A stretch of DNA of 64,000 nt from Phanerodontia chrysosporium (Eukaryota; Basidiomycota; Agaricomycetes; Polyporales; Phanerochaetaceae): assembly GCA_001910725.1 (NCBI GenBank), contig MJGA01000023.1, forward strand, positions 124,001 to 188,000, written 5' to 3'. The position numbers were made by a program, and so were the translations under genes. Positions 1 through 11,199 of the stretch are shown in pieces (the first letter of the stretch is position 1; every line of letters starts with the position of its first letter). The notes under the pieces are model-generated. The model was not told where the DNA came from, did no database searches, and was given only the letters and a program-made list of their open reading frames with translations.

Positions 1-2814
1 CGCACGCGCGTGTCCGGCCGCCGCTCGAGATGCACGAACAGCGCCGCGAGCGCCTTCGCGGCCTCGATCCGCGCGCGCAGGACGTGCCGCACGAGGCGCC
101 GCGACGGCGGGCGGCGGTGCTTCTTCGGCTTCGGCGCGCCCGGTGCGCCCGGCGGGGACCCTGCGGCGGGCGTCGACGCGCAAGAGCCGCTGGCCCCTGC
201 GCTGCCGGACAGCACCGGCGTCGACGGGCGCGAGCGCGGCTTGTCGATCCACGCGCTCTCGGCGGGCACCCGCGGGACGGTGTACTGCGTCAGCGCCGGC
301 AGGGAGAGATCCCAGTGCTTCGGTGCCCACACCCCGACGAGGACGCGCCAGGCCGCGACGAGGCGCTTCGCACTGGAAGTGCATGCTCATCAGCATCACG
401 TACGACGGGGAGCAACCGCACAAAACTTACTGGTCGTAGTATTCTATGGAGAAAGGCCGCAGAAAACAAGCAGCGCGTGGTCAGCTGCAGTCCAGCCGAG
501 AGACGTCAGAGAACACGCACCGTCGATGAGCGAGTTGTGATACCAAGCGAAGAGGAAGACGATGCCCGTGGCAAGCAGAGCGCCGACCGCAGTGTAGCGA
601 AGAATGGACCAGACAAAGACGCCGAGGGAGGTGTACACGACCATGAGCAGCAGCAGACCAAAGGCAACCTTGTTCTGCGCCTGCGTTTCCTCCTCGTCCT
701 CGACGAGTTTCGCGCCGACGCGCGCAAAGAGGTAGGCCGGCGCGTGCACAAGCAGCGGCACGACGAACAGCGGCAGGCGCACGGCCGCCGCGAGGGTCTC
801 GGCGACGAGCACGCTCAACGTGCGCAGCCGCGACGGCAGGGCGACTGGCCGGTTCGGGTCGAGGTCGAGCGGCAGGGGCAGCGTGGAGAGCGCGGAGTTT
901 GTGAGGTTCGAAGATTGCAGAAGCGAGTAGTACGTCAGCAGCGCCTTCTTCGTCGCGTTGAACCGCGGAACGAGGTCAGGCGTGCAGAACAGGTCGACGA
1001 GGCTGTGTGCCAGCAGATGAGCCAAAGCGTCCGCAAATACAACAGCGACACACGCACGTCTGCGTTATCGGCACGAATTCGTCCAGGCTGATCGACCGCT
1101 GGTTCTCCCATAGAAGTTCTCTTGCCATTCGCGCGCAGTAAAGTGTATCCCTGCAAACAGTCAGCTTCCACCACACCGTTCGAGACTTTTCACATACCAA
1201 TCAGGTGCGTTGATCGTAGCTTCCACAAGCTCTCGCTCGATAGTCGCCGTCAATCGTTTTACGGCGGCTCGTGCGGAACCTTCTTCAGGCGATAGGAATT
1301 GCTCGATAAACGGATCCATAGTAATCGGTTTGCCAAACCTGTGCTCGTCAGTACCAACTTTCAGCCAAGGCGTTCGCAAGAGCTTACTCCATGATGACCT
1401 TCAAGAATGTGCCAAAGCGTGTCAGACGAGCTCACGTCACGCTGGCACAACACTCACCCTACTTCGGTACTTGCTCTTGTCCGTGTATACAATGGCCGTC
1501 GGCACGACTGCCACCGGGCGCGCATCTCCACCTTGTTCCTTCATCCACTTTGTATATTCAAGGGCAGCCCACGCCGCACCGTCCTTCACTTGCATAATCC
1601 GTGGTTCAGTGTAGCTTGTGCCTTCCGGGAACAGTGCTACTGCTGCCCCCTTTGCCAGAGCATCCAGGGTACCCGCAAAAAGTTTCTGCCGATCCTTGGT
1701 CTTGCGATCGACAGGTATATTCCCAGCCGAGGTAAGAATGTAACTCATTACCGGTCCAGCAAACAATGACTCTGTAGAGAAGAAAGACGTGAGACGCAGG
1801 ACGCAAGCGGCGCAGAATTTACGTACGCTTTGCCCAGTAGTGCAAAATCCGGCGACCAGGGAAGGCATACGCTGCATGGTGAATGTCAGAAACAGGGACA
1901 CGTAGAACTACCGATGTGCGCGAACGGTTTGACCACACTGCGGCGAGAAGCCCTCATCGGTACATGGCGCTTGGCGACTAGTCCAAGGCGCTTTGACAGG
2001 CGTGCTTAGACTCCAAACGATATCTTGGGGTCGGGTTCAAGAACATTCTGCAGCAACGAAGCTGTTGAGCACCGCAGCCCCACAGAGTTGACTATGCCGC
2101 CCGACTTACTACTTCCCGCGGAATGTTCGCAGGCGAGCGCACATGTGGGATGCTACAGCATTCCAAGGGCCGCAGTGGTGCAGTCCGAGCCGTTCCCGCA
2201 CATCGGTAGCAAATGACACGCCAGAACTCACATAGGACGGCCGGGTCAATGACCATGTTATGATGCGTAGCAGTCCTGTACGAGGAAGCTATGTTAGCGA
2301 GTTCAATCACGTAAGAAACCACAAGCACGGTTGTAACATAATAGCCCGGTCATATGCAAGGCGCATTGCCCTTCGAGCCTGACCAACTAGTTCCGAGGTT
2401 TGCATTCATGAAGACATATACAGTGTTCGGCTATTTGCTCTGCAGTGACCGATGTGTCCTGCTAGTACCGGAACCTCATGCTGCGCATGTGAGGTGTATT
2501 TGCCCCGGGTCTATGCATCGATAAAGGGAGCTACGTCCAGAGGTATCGATGAGGGGTGCGTAGCAGAGAGAAGTCGTCATAGTCGTGGATGAATGAAAGG
2601 CCTTCTTGCTCGTGTGAGGGGTTCCGCGCGGCAAGACGGGGCGAACCCCACGGGTTCGAAGCAGACACTATGATAACCGGAGTACTCACACTATGATAGG
2701 GCCGTCTTTAGGCACATCCTCGCCGCCTATGACATGGATCTCGCTGAAGAAGGAGACGATGGCCCATCCGGCGACGCGGCGGATGACACGGTGGAGGATC
2801 TTGGCGTCGGACAT
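1..2814 (-). CDS. Glycerol-3-phosphate/dihydroxyacetone-phosphate acyltransferase, 3' partial
   Basis: Exons read on the minus strand: 2814-2690, 2275-2232, 1871-1827, 1771-1458, 1398-1388, 1338-1198, 1150-1058, 1002-521, 443-431 and 372 to beyond base 1. All phases agree. The protein starts MSDAKILHRV and carries the acyltransferase H-x4-D box (HHNMVID), which is completed across the first splice, then RRILHYWAK, AGNIPVDRK, the FPEGTS glycerophosphate-binding box and VPTAIVYTD-KSKYRSR. This is the PlsC family in its fungal Sct1/Gpt2 form, which acylates the sn-1 position of G3P or DHAP at the ER. Two hydrophobic segments lie in the 1002-521 exon (VRLPLFVVPLLVHAPAYLF and a GLLLLMVVYTSLGVFVW stretch), followed by a Ser/Pro-rich tail. 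Introns 1 and 2 are 414 and 360 bp against 47-59 bp for most of the others. Two exons are only 11 and 13 nt. The stop codon lies outside the window. Confidence 0.9.
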
Positions 2815-3112
2815 GGCCCCGGAGCACAGCGTAGTCGACGACGTCGGAGTCGGTGTCAAGCAGGAGAGGATGATGAGCGGAAGGTCGCAGGGGAGTTGGT
2901 TGTCGCCGCCGAGGCGTTGCCAGCGCAGAGGACGGCGGAGGACGAGACCAAGAGTGACATGCTCGGCTCAACTGACGGGCGGTTCACGCGTCGCGGGGGC
3001 AGATCGGCTCGGCGTGATGCGCTGATGGCATCCCATCACCCGAACCGATCCCAGTGACACGTCCGGACACGCTCGCAGCGACCGCCGCTTGCTCTCGACC
3101 GCGACGACCGCG
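2815..3112. promoter_or_regulatory. Shared divergent promoter, acyltransferase / SPC3
   Basis: Just under 300 bp separate the two divergent start codons (2814 minus, 3113 plus). No clear TATA box is seen. The position implies a bidirectional promoter for two ER-located functions; this is inference from layout only. Confidence 0.4.
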
Positions 3113-3919
3113 ATGCACACCCTCTACGCCAGAATAAACAATGTCTCCGCATTCCTGTCCTCCTGCCTCATGGCCCTGCTCGCTGCCATCGCCCTCTCGT
3201 CCTTTGTCTTCACAGCGGATCCCAAGGGCGCCCTGAACGTGCATTCGCTGAACATGTGAGTCGCATCTGACCCCTCGGGAGAGGCTGAAATGGAGGTCGC
3301 GTAGATACGAGGGGCATATGCGGCGGTATCCAAACCGCTGGCAAGACGTGACATTCGTGAATTTCAACCTCACTGCCGGTGAGCACTAGCCTAACTGCAG
3401 TTGGCGAACTTACGAGCGGGAACATGCAGACTTGTCGCCGCTCTTCCACTGGAACACGAAGCAGCTCTTTCTGTATCTCCAGGCGGAGTACGTTGACGCC
3501 AAGGGCGTGAAGAACGAGGTCGTGATCTGGGACAGGATCATCCGCAGCAAAGAGAAAGCGAACCTTTCCCTGACCGGACGCAACAAGTATGTGTTCCGTA
3601 ATCTGGGCAAGTCGTTCAAGTAAGTCTCTCCTTCTGTTGCTCGAGCAATCTTCTGGGTACCATCCCCCTTTCCGCCCCTCCACCCTGCTACCAACATACA
3701 ACCGCCCGTCTCCGAGACCCTGTCAGACTCGCGGCCGCCTTCGCCGTGCAGCACCCTTCCAGAAACAAACTCTAATGCTGTTCTGTCTGCAGGGGCGTGT
3801 CTCCGGCGAACTACACGCTCAAGTACAACGTGATGCCGTACGTCGGCCTCCTCACGTACGGTGAGGCCGCACGCACCGCGCCGATACCCTTCCCCGAGAA
3901 GCGCACCGAGGTTGCGTAG
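3113..3919 (+). CDS. SPC3: Signal peptidase complex subunit 3 (SPC22/23 family)
   Basis: Exons 3113-3255, 3305-3378, 3430-3619 and 3793-3919 join in frame to 177 codons, the usual size of the family. The protein begins MHTLYARINNVSAFLSS, followed by one hydrophobic helix (about residues 14-34, CLMALLAAIALSSFVF), then a lumenal domain with NRWQDVTFVNFNL, LFHWNTKQLFLYL, NEVVIWDRII and NYTLKYNVMPYVG, all hallmarks of Spc3/SPCS3. It is a non-catalytic subunit of the ER complex that removes signal peptides. The first ATG with a good hydrophobic anchor was chosen. It is divergent from the acyltransferase gene. Confidence 0.93.
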
Positions 3920-5546
3920 CCGCACTCGCGCCGCACAATAGCTCGCGGTTTTTGGACTAGGGCGTGCCTTTGATCAACGCGGATCGTCGCGGACAGCTGG
4001 TGCTGTGCATCGCACTCGAGGACGGCGCCCAGGGGTTCCCTTGTATTCTAGCCTAAATGCCCAAATAGGTCGCGCTTGTCACCCTCGTTCGTGAGTGCTA
4101 CTTACATGTAGGGCTTCCCTGCCTCTGTATGTTCCCTTGTCTATGAAATCAGCACATGGAGTTTTCTCAGGATCCGTTCGTCTTCAGTCTACGACCCATC
4201 GGAAGGAGGCACTTGTGACCCAGCTGATGAACTCAAGATCTGAGCCCTCTCGACGCCGGCTTTGCGTCCAGAAGACGATCTGTACGCTGCGCAGCCTCAT
4301 GGGCTTACGGTCACTCGCCCGTGCACGCAGAGAATCATATGTGTATGTTCGCTAGGTCACTTTGACCACGATCCATGAGATACACGAGGACCCTTTCAGG
4401 ATGTCTAGTGCTTCGCAACCGCTTCATCTCGATGCATCCCGACTATAGCCTCCGAGCTACACAGTCCCAGAAAGGCAGGCAAGAATGTACAATGCGGAGT
4501 GCTCACGCGCAGGTGCCCCAGTGTCGCTATCCTCCGCACCGGGCCCTGCGCCTTCGCCCAAGGCTCTACCATCCGTCGTCTTCCCAGTTGCAGCTAGCAC
4601 AGTGGCAGTGCGACGATGCACACGGCTGCGAAGCCGTCCATCTTCGTGATTTCATGAAGGCAAGATCCTGCGGGTGGACCCGATCACAGCCTGTCCCGCA
4701 CGAGCGCACCGTCCGCTCCGGCCGTCGGTGCGACCGTATCGTATGCCACTAGCGTGCGACTGAGGCCTTCATCTCCTTGCTGACGAATGGATCCGCCTTC
4801 GTCGGCAGTTCAGACCCAGGCACGTCCACCACCGACCCCCTATCGCCCGGCCACACAGCTCTGCAGAGGCTCGCCCGGCCATGGTCTCCCCGGGCTCAAG
4901 TCGCGCCCCACGGAGAACAGCGCGGGGTGCGGCGTTCTAGGCAGCGTGCGGTGCCGCCTCTCGCGCCCGCATCCCAGCAGGGCGAGCACGCACGACATCA
5001 CGACGGGCGTCGTTGGACACGGCCTTTCTTCCCAGGAGGGCGGGCGCAGGCACGGCAGCGAATACGACGTCGCTCGCCGTGCTACGAGCCCTGCAGTCTG
5101 TGCGCGTCCGGAGCTTCCTCAAGAGAGGCTGCGCGGCGGCCCCGCCGCGGTGCCTGTGCTCGCCGCCCTGCACGAGTTCTTGGGCGACGAGAGTGGTGAG
5201 AGGAAACTTGCGGCCAGAGGGTGATTTGCGCGCTCGCTGTGGAAGTTGATACAGTGCGTAGGGCGTGCCAGAGGGATCGCCTCTGCAGGTGGATGGCCGT
5301 TGGAAGCACCTCCAGCTATAGGACCTGGCACCTAGGTTCTCGTGGCTGCGAAGGCTGTTCCCTCGAGAGTTCGGGTAGCTATGGGGTTGGTCGTTGCTGA
5401 AACACATGGGAGAACTTCTGTAAGGCCCAGTCATATTTGTACACAGCTCGGGAAGCTGACACGATACTCAATCTCAGTCTTACAAGGTTAGGTTGCCTTG
5501 GTATACCTAATACCACACCGTTATGGAAAGCATAGAATATCTATGG
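3920..5546. other. 1.6 kb without a supported gene
   Basis: Open frames of 60-165 codons exist, for example plus 4787-5224 in a GC-rich patch, but none shows a domain, consistent splice signals or an unambiguous coding frame; three overlapping frames are open at 4937-5224. The part next to 3920 should hold the SPC3 terminator. The rest may be 3' sequence or old decayed DNA. Confidence 0.4.
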
Positions 5547-7184
5547 CTATAGTCTGCTACGAGCTTCATTCAACGACATGTAGCCCCAGCCAAAATCGAC
5601 CTCGCGATCATCGACCTTCGAACTTGGCTCCGATAGTATGTCCAGGAGCTTGCGAGCTAATGTTCGAGTTATTGAATCGTTGGGATCGATCGCACAGCCA
5701 GCAGTGACCCAGATCCTGCGAATAGTAGCAAGGGCGTCCTGTGCATCGGAGGCGATGATACCCTCCAGGCTTGCGACGAAACCCTCGAGACAGGAAGAAC
5801 GCGCAAGGAAAAGGGTGTGGGCACCCAGGTAGGCGGTTTGGCATAGGGCAGGCCAGATATCGGTATCATAGGAGATGTGCAGAAACCCGGGGCTGCCGCG
5901 CATGCAGAGTGGCTGCGCCGCTGTGAGTAGCGACAGCCAATCCGCGGGTAGCATGGTGGCCCGAGGAGCATGGAGGAGCAGATTGACATCCGGTGCGCGC
6001 TCTGAACTGCGTTCAATAGGTCTGAGGTGTAGCGTCCCACCGCTCCAGGAACCGAAATTCAGCTCAATGGACGCCAACGCTTGCACATAGGATACCAGCG
6101 TTGTGCCATGTGAGGCTTGGGGAGAGATCGCTCCGTATACACATGATATCGTGTATTCCGCTTCGTCCTGCCAACGATCGACATATGCGAATCCACCTGT
6201 GAGTTCAAGTCGTATATCCGGGGGACAAGATATGTGTTCCAGGATGCGAGCGTATCCTGACGCAGATGCCATCCCCATGCATCGTTGATCCAGGAACCGC
6301 AGTTCCTTGAGCTCAGGGAGTAAAATTCTGCGTCTTGGAGGGCTGTGTTGACTGACTTTGCATACAAACGGAGCCATAAGGCTCTCCAGGTGGAGCTCCT
6401 GGAGGCCTGGTAGCATGGACAGCATGTCTACCCATTCGCCCACACCAAAGGTCGGCCTAGGATAGTGCTCTTCTATGTAGTGGAGCCGCGTTAATGTTGG
6501 GCGGATGAATTGCGTTAGACTGGTTGCTTCAAAAGCTGGCATGAAGCTGAGGAACTTTAGACGTGGCATGAAGGCGTCAGGGAGCGCAGGGATGGGCCCG
6601 ACGTCGTCTGGCGGACTGGCGCGTAAGCCCAGCTCCTCCAAGCATGGCAGTTGGAGAGGGCCGTCGGTGCTGATAGCCTGTAGCACGCGAGCCGTCTCAA
6701 AGTCTATGGTAACACTGTGTGCCGCACGGACACGTCCAGCATCTCGTCCGAAGATGAAGTCGAGGTTGCTGTGGTAGTAGTATTGGTCAGCACTTGCCCC
6801 GAAGGCAAGCGAACACCCCTTTGAGCGATGAAGAAACGCCGACACCAAGTTCTGGTTCCCAGTCAGAGGGATCCAACTCCAGATTCGTCCACATCCTATC
6901 GCTATTCTCCGCCATCTTCTGCAGATGTGCGTGACGGCAGGGATCCAGGCGTACGGCTGCTGCTGTTTCCAGCGGTAGCACTCAGGGACGTCGTAGGAAC
7001 GTATAAGTCTCGCAAAGACCTCGAGAAGGACGTCCTCTGGCAGCCGCGAGATTGGAAGGAAGCTGTTGCGATGCTCCTTAAGCTTGTCCAGATACTCTTG
7101 TACCTCCGCCACGATGATGTCTCCATCAGATAAGGTTTGCACAAACGATGTGAAATCAGCTGGCAGATTGAGTCGCCCTGCCAT
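5547..7184 (-). CDS. F-box/leucine-rich-type protein A1
   Basis: Single uninterrupted exon of 545 codons, ATG at 7184. After a short N-terminal helix (VQEYLDKLKEHRNSF, residues about 28-42) comes an F-box (LPISRLPEDVLLEVF, about 43-57) with the second half VTHICRRWRRIA at about 84-95. The rest is a leucine-rich C-terminal region in which irregular LRR-like strands such as LPCLEELGL and LQELHLESL can be seen. F-box proteins bind Skp1 and recruit substrates to SCF ubiquitin ligases; the substrate is unknown. It closely resembles the genes at 7622-9262, 14159-15760 and 35345-37078 in layout, and like them has no intron. Only general F-box function can be inferred. Confidence 0.82.
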   Translation of the reverse strand: MAGRLNLPADFTSFVQTLSDGDIIVAEVQEYLDKLKEHRNSFLPISRLPEDVLLEVFARLIRSYDVPECYRWKQQQPYAWIPAVTHICRRWRRIAIGCGRIWSWIPLTGNQNLVSAFLHRSKGCSLAFGASADQYYYHSNLDFIFGRDAGRVRAAHSVTIDFETARVLQAISTDGPLQLPCLEELGLRASPPDDVGPIPALPDAFMPRLKFLSFMPAFEATSLTQFIRPTLTRLHYIEEHYPRPTFGVGEWVDMLSMLPGLQELHLESLMAPFVCKVSQHSPPRRRILLPELKELRFLDQRCMGMASASGYARILEHISCPPDIRLELTGGFAYVDRWQDEAEYTISCVYGAISPQASHGTTLVSYVQALASIELNFGSWSGGTLHLRPIERSSERAPDVNLLLHAPRATMLPADWLSLLTAAQPLCMRGSPGFLHISYDTDIWPALCQTAYLGAHTLFLARSSCLEGFVASLEGIIASDAQDALATIRRIWVTAGCAIDPNDSITRTLARKLLDILSEPSSKVDDREVDFGWGYMSLNEARSRL

Positions 7185-7621
7185 GAACTGTACAGCTGCA
7201 CGCTGTTCATCTCAGTCAAACCAGCGATAGAGGTCGATGACACCATGTCACTTACCTTGCCTAGATCGTCGGAGGGTGTAAGTGGATCACTGAGTCTGTG
7301 CGCGTATGGCATCAAGCAGCGTTGCAGGTTTAGCGGTGCGAGGTTTCTGCCATGGATGTGGAACATTGCATCAGTAAGCAATCGTTGTGGTATTACTACA
7401 GTAGGATCATAAAACCCTACCTCAAAAGTTTGGTAGAGCTGAAAGCGAGACGGAAGACGAGGAAATAGAAGGAGAGTTATCTTATCTACAAGATCGGAAA
7501 TTGCCGACCCTACTGTAGACGGAAAGTGTTGTAGTTGACGCAGCATACACCAAACGGACCCGGAACAGCGACATTTGAATTGGCAACGCAGAACTTCATC
7601 GACAATATAGTGTATTTGCGT
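7185..7621. other. Spacer between tandem F-box genes
   Basis: About 440 bp between the start of A1 and the stop of A2. It must contain the A1 promoter and the A2 3' end. No domain-bearing frame is seen. Confidence 0.5.
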
Positions 7622-9262
7622 TCAACCTGTTGCGCTGATAGCGACAGCTACAACATCTTCTAGACGAACCCAACCCGCACCCAGATCGATGCTCTCTATA
7701 GCGAGACCTCGGTTTCTCAACTCTTCGAGACCTGAGACAAGGCGAAGCAGCAGCGGGCTCTCTTCGCCGTTCTTCGAGCTCCCATAGGATGTCTTCCGCC
7801 ACACAACAACCTTGATGCGCCGGACTGTGGATAGAGCAGTGCAGGGTCCATTCCGGCAAGCGTTCTCGACGGTAAATACGAGGTCGCGGACGGCCGGCGC
7901 GCCAATGACGAGTGTGTGTGAATTCAGGAAATTCGCCTTGTGAGCTTGCTCCCAGACGTTCGTGTCCCGACGCCCGGACACGGTGAAGGTCAGCGGCGCT
8001 TCAGACCCGCAGAACTGCTTCGCATGTGCAAATAAGGGCGAACAGTCTGCAAGTGCTTCTCCGTGGCCTAGGTCCAGAGAAACGCTCGTCATCGCCGGCC
8101 ATGCTGGGCTATTTGTGGAGGTGAGCGAGGTGCTGAAAGATAACTCGACGTGTTTACACGTGAAGGTGAGTTGTGACACTCTGGATGCAGCCCTTCCTGT
8201 TGGTACGTCGAGGTGGCTTGTCGATGGCGGGTCTGTAAGGCAGGCCACGATGTATTCGCACTGGTCCAATAAGGAAGAATCGGCAGTGCAACGCCCACGT
8301 AGATGTACGTTCGCGTTTGATGGATAATGCAGGTGCTGAAGGAGATAGGCCTGTGAAGAAGCATTCGGAATCACAGCGGCTGCGTCGCCGCTCCCAAGCC
8401 TGATCTCGCGAAGCTTTGGTAGGTGGGCACGGCGCGTTGGCTCGCGCGTTTGCGCAAACATGGGGTCAATGGGTGGCATTTGGGATAGCAGGCGCAACTC
8501 CTCGAGCAGCGGTAGCTCAGAAAGAAGTGAGACCCAAGCGTCCGGGTGGGACAATTCGGTGGGCTCTGTGAAGTGCAAGCGCGTCAGCGTGGGCCGAACC
8601 CAGCGCGCAAGATCAGGGAGGAGGACGGAGTGGCAGCTCAAGAAGGTGAGACGAGGCATAATTGCATCGGGTAGGGCGGGGACGCAGAGCACGCCTTGGT
8701 CAACGCGTACGCGGAGGAGCTCGAGCTGCGGCAGCTGTAGCGCACGGTCCCTCGCCATTTTCTCGAGAGCACGGGCGCCGTCGCGGCTGATGCCCACGTT
8801 GAGTGCTGCGCCTACTCGTGAACCATGCTTGCTGAATATGGTTGTGATATTGTCGTCCCAGTATACTGAGTGGTCGACAGCACCGAACGTCAATGGACAT
8901 CCCGCGGACCGCGTAAGGAAAGCGGCCATGCGCTCGTCGCTCGGCGTCGTGTAGATCCTATGCCAAAGCTTGGGGTAGCGCAGCGCCACCCTCCGCCAGC
9001 TCCGGCAGACATGTGTAACCGTGATCCACCCATGCGGACGATGCCCGCCACGACCATAGAAGCTGTTCGGCTCGCATACTTCGTAGGCGGCAGCGAGATG
9101 AGTAATGATCTCAATGAATACGTCTTGCGGAAGCCGTGATACTGAGGCCAAGGAGTTCCTGTATTCCCGCAAGTCGCAAAGATAATGTTGAACCTCGACG
9201 ATAAGTTTGTTAGCCTCAGGAAGGCCAGACACAAACATGGGGAAGTCGGTACGAAGCAACAT
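7622..9262 (-). CDS. F-box/leucine-rich-type protein A2
   Basis: Single exon of 546 codons with ATG at 9262 (MLLRTDFPMFVSGLPEA). The leading helix VQHYLCDLREYRNSL is followed by F-box half one (SVSRLPQDVFIEII) and half two (VTHVCRSWRRVALRYPKLW), then leucine-rich segments such as LPQLELLRV and LPLLEELRLL. Same architecture and orientation as A1, with which it forms a head-to-tail tandem pair. The likely role is a substrate receptor of an SCF ubiquitin ligase, inferred from the F-box alone. The open frame shows no break. Confidence 0.82.
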   Translation of the reverse strand: MLLRTDFPMFVSGLPEANKLIVEVQHYLCDLREYRNSLASVSRLPQDVFIEIITHLAAAYEVCEPNSFYGRGGHRPHGWITVTHVCRSWRRVALRYPKLWHRIYTTPSDERMAAFLTRSAGCPLTFGAVDHSVYWDDNITTIFSKHGSRVGAALNVGISRDGARALEKMARDRALQLPQLELLRVRVDQGVLCVPALPDAIMPRLTFLSCHSVLLPDLARWVRPTLTRLHFTEPTELSHPDAWVSLLSELPLLEELRLLSQMPPIDPMFAQTREPTRRAHLPKLREIRLGSGDAAAVIPNASSQAYLLQHLHYPSNANVHLRGRCTADSSLLDQCEYIVACLTDPPSTSHLDVPTGRAASRVSQLTFTCKHVELSFSTSLTSTNSPAWPAMTSVSLDLGHGEALADCSPLFAHAKQFCGSEAPLTFTVSGRRDTNVWEQAHKANFLNSHTLVIGAPAVRDLVFTVENACRNGPCTALSTVRRIKVVVWRKTSYGSSKNGEESPLLLRLVSGLEELRNRGLAIESIDLGAGWVRLEDVVAVAISATG

Positions 9263-10103
9263 GGCCTTTCTGCTGTCCGCGCCGATTGAACGAGACTACA
9301 ATTCCGCTCAGCTTATGTCTGTGGTAAAGGCGTGCGTGCCGGTGTAGAAGTCACGTACTTCTAGTTGGAAGACTGCTGCTGTCGAACGACACCGTGACCC
9401 GGTGTCTGTGAGCGAGAACTGCGGCTGGGCGTCTTCCAAGCGATCCAACTGCTCTTATATGCACACACATCGTCAATTGAACTTTCTGAACCTCATCAAA
9501 CAGGAACTCACCTGGTCTTCCGTTGGGGCTTCGCGGGAGGTCAAGGTTGGTGGTAAAGTACAGTCATCTTCGAGTTCGGGGCGTGAGAAGGGCGGCGTTT
9601 CAGCATTGCAGGCTGAGTAAGACTCCGGACACCACCTCACGGCAGGCGTTTCACCATCTCGGCTACATGAGCAGGGAAGCAGTTCATGTTAAGTGCACAC
9701 TGGAGTCCAGAGCGTCTGCAACCAGAGGGACATCAATGACGGGAACAACCGAAGGACTTTACGTGGAAGGGCACCCAGGGTCGCAGTTGATAACCTTCGA
9801 CAGCTTTCAGAAACAGTCGTCACTGCCGGCCGCGTCCTCAACCCTGATTGTGGAGTTCCTAAAACGCACAGGCAGTGTCGACTCGTAGCAGCGGCGATCC
9901 AAACCGTGTTCATGCCAAGTGCCGTCAGGAAGAATCGGTATATATTGAGCACGGCAACTCATGGTATACATCATATGTACAAATACATTCCTGAGCAAAA
10001 ACGGTGGTCAGCAAGTTGCACAAAATACTACTAACGACGGCCCGTAACGCACCAATTATCTCGGTGACGCAGAAGGAGCTACGGTTGCATCAGGTGTGGG
10101 GCA
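9263..10103. other. Intergenic, no gene recognised
   Basis: About 840 bp between the A2 start and the stop of the acidic protein gene. Short frames only, with no recognisable motifs. It should contain the A2 promoter near 9263-9400. Confidence 0.4.
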
Positions 10104-11190
10104 TCAGAAGTCGTCATCTTCATCCATGGTGTCGAAGGAGAACTTGCGCTTCTCAGCAACGGTCCATGTCGTGAGGTCCCATTTCTTCGGACCGCGGAGC
10201 GGGAAGTGCGGAGACTCAGACCAGATCCTACGTCACCACGTCAATGAGTTCTCCCTTAGATGCGTGAGTGATGAGTGCTTACTGCCTATACTGCTTCCAA
10301 ATAGACGGCACACGTAGAGAACTGTCCTTGAGATCAGCGTCTGAAGCCCTCGCATCGGCAAACCAGGGCCTGTCATTGTCCGCGGACTCGTCCTCTTCCA
10401 TGTCCTCGTCCTCGTCATGCTCGTCCTCTGCTCCTTCTTCGTCCTCGCCCTCCTCCGAGATGTCTCCGCGTCGTTCGCGTTCCTCGTGACTAAGATGACG
10501 CACAAACTCGTCGTATGCGGCATTGCGTGCGAGGCGGAGCTGCTTCCGTTCTTCTGCCGTGCGCGAGCCAAAGAGCTTTTTGCCGTAGCCCTTGAAAACC
10601 TGCGCGCATGCCGGGCTCTCGTCTTCAATGCATACAGCGATGTGCTTCAGCGTCCATTCGAGATTGGGTATGGTTTCTTCATTAAGCAGGGAGGCGGCCT
10701 CAAGTGCGCGCACGGTCGCCACTGCGAGCGCGCCATACGCCTTCTCGGTGATTATTACGCGTTCGCCGTCGTCCACGTCTGGTTGCGCATCGCGGTATAC
10801 GTCAGACCATAGCACAAGCACGTCCACGCTGCTTTCGACTCACGTGCCCAAGCAAAATCTATCATCTCCGTAAAATGCGTTATTGCGTCAATAACTGTCC
10901 ATGCCTTGATCCATTCCTTCTTTGTGACATGCTTGTGTGCTGACTGCAGCAGTTCGTCCACAAGCTCGAGCATAGCATAGCCGAAGAAGTCTATGCGCAT
11001 TCAGCACCGTATAACGCATCGTCATGTTGCAGCTTACCATTGTATATATACATTCCGTGAAGGCCCGGGTCTCTCTTCTGCGCTTGCTCCATAAGGTCGA
11101 CCAACAACTCGTACGTGTCTTTGTGCACTACCAAGCCGCCCGGCGTGAAGGTATGGTCTGGAGGTAAAGCAAACTTGACGAACCTTTAGC
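10104..11190 (-). CDS. Uncharacterised acidic protein, N-terminus unresolved
   Basis: Not assigned to a family. Exons that join in frame on the minus strand are about 11183-11038, 10990-10844, 10778-10283 and 10227-10104; the intron at 10843-10779 is 65 bp. The readable protein runs FVKFALPPDHTFTPGG, VVHKDTYELLVDLMEQ, FFGYAMLELVDELLQ, KEWIKAWTVIDAITHF, a region of predicted helices, then a strongly acidic stretch of Glu/Asp (about 10380-10480), and ends SIWKQYRQIWSESPHFPL, KKWDLTTWT and DEDDDF. The regular splicing and helical texture argue for a real intracellular protein. The first exon upstream of about 11190 could not be placed. A scaffold or nuclear role is conceivable but not shown. Confidence 0.6.
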
Positions 11191-11199
11191 TCGTTGTTG

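Noticed and set aside
2641..2670. GGTTCGAA resembling a tRNA B box
   Set aside because: No matching A box or cloverleaf around it, and it lies within intron 1 of the acyltransferase.
4787..5224. 145-codon plus-strand frame in a GC-rich patch
   Set aside because: Several overlapping frames are open here, there are no motifs, and no splice-compatible partners.
10755..10827. Continuous minus-strand frame starting MDVLVLWSDVYRDAQ
   Set aside because: These residues lie inside a 65-bp intron (10843-10779) with good splice signals; removing it restores phase between the flanking exons.
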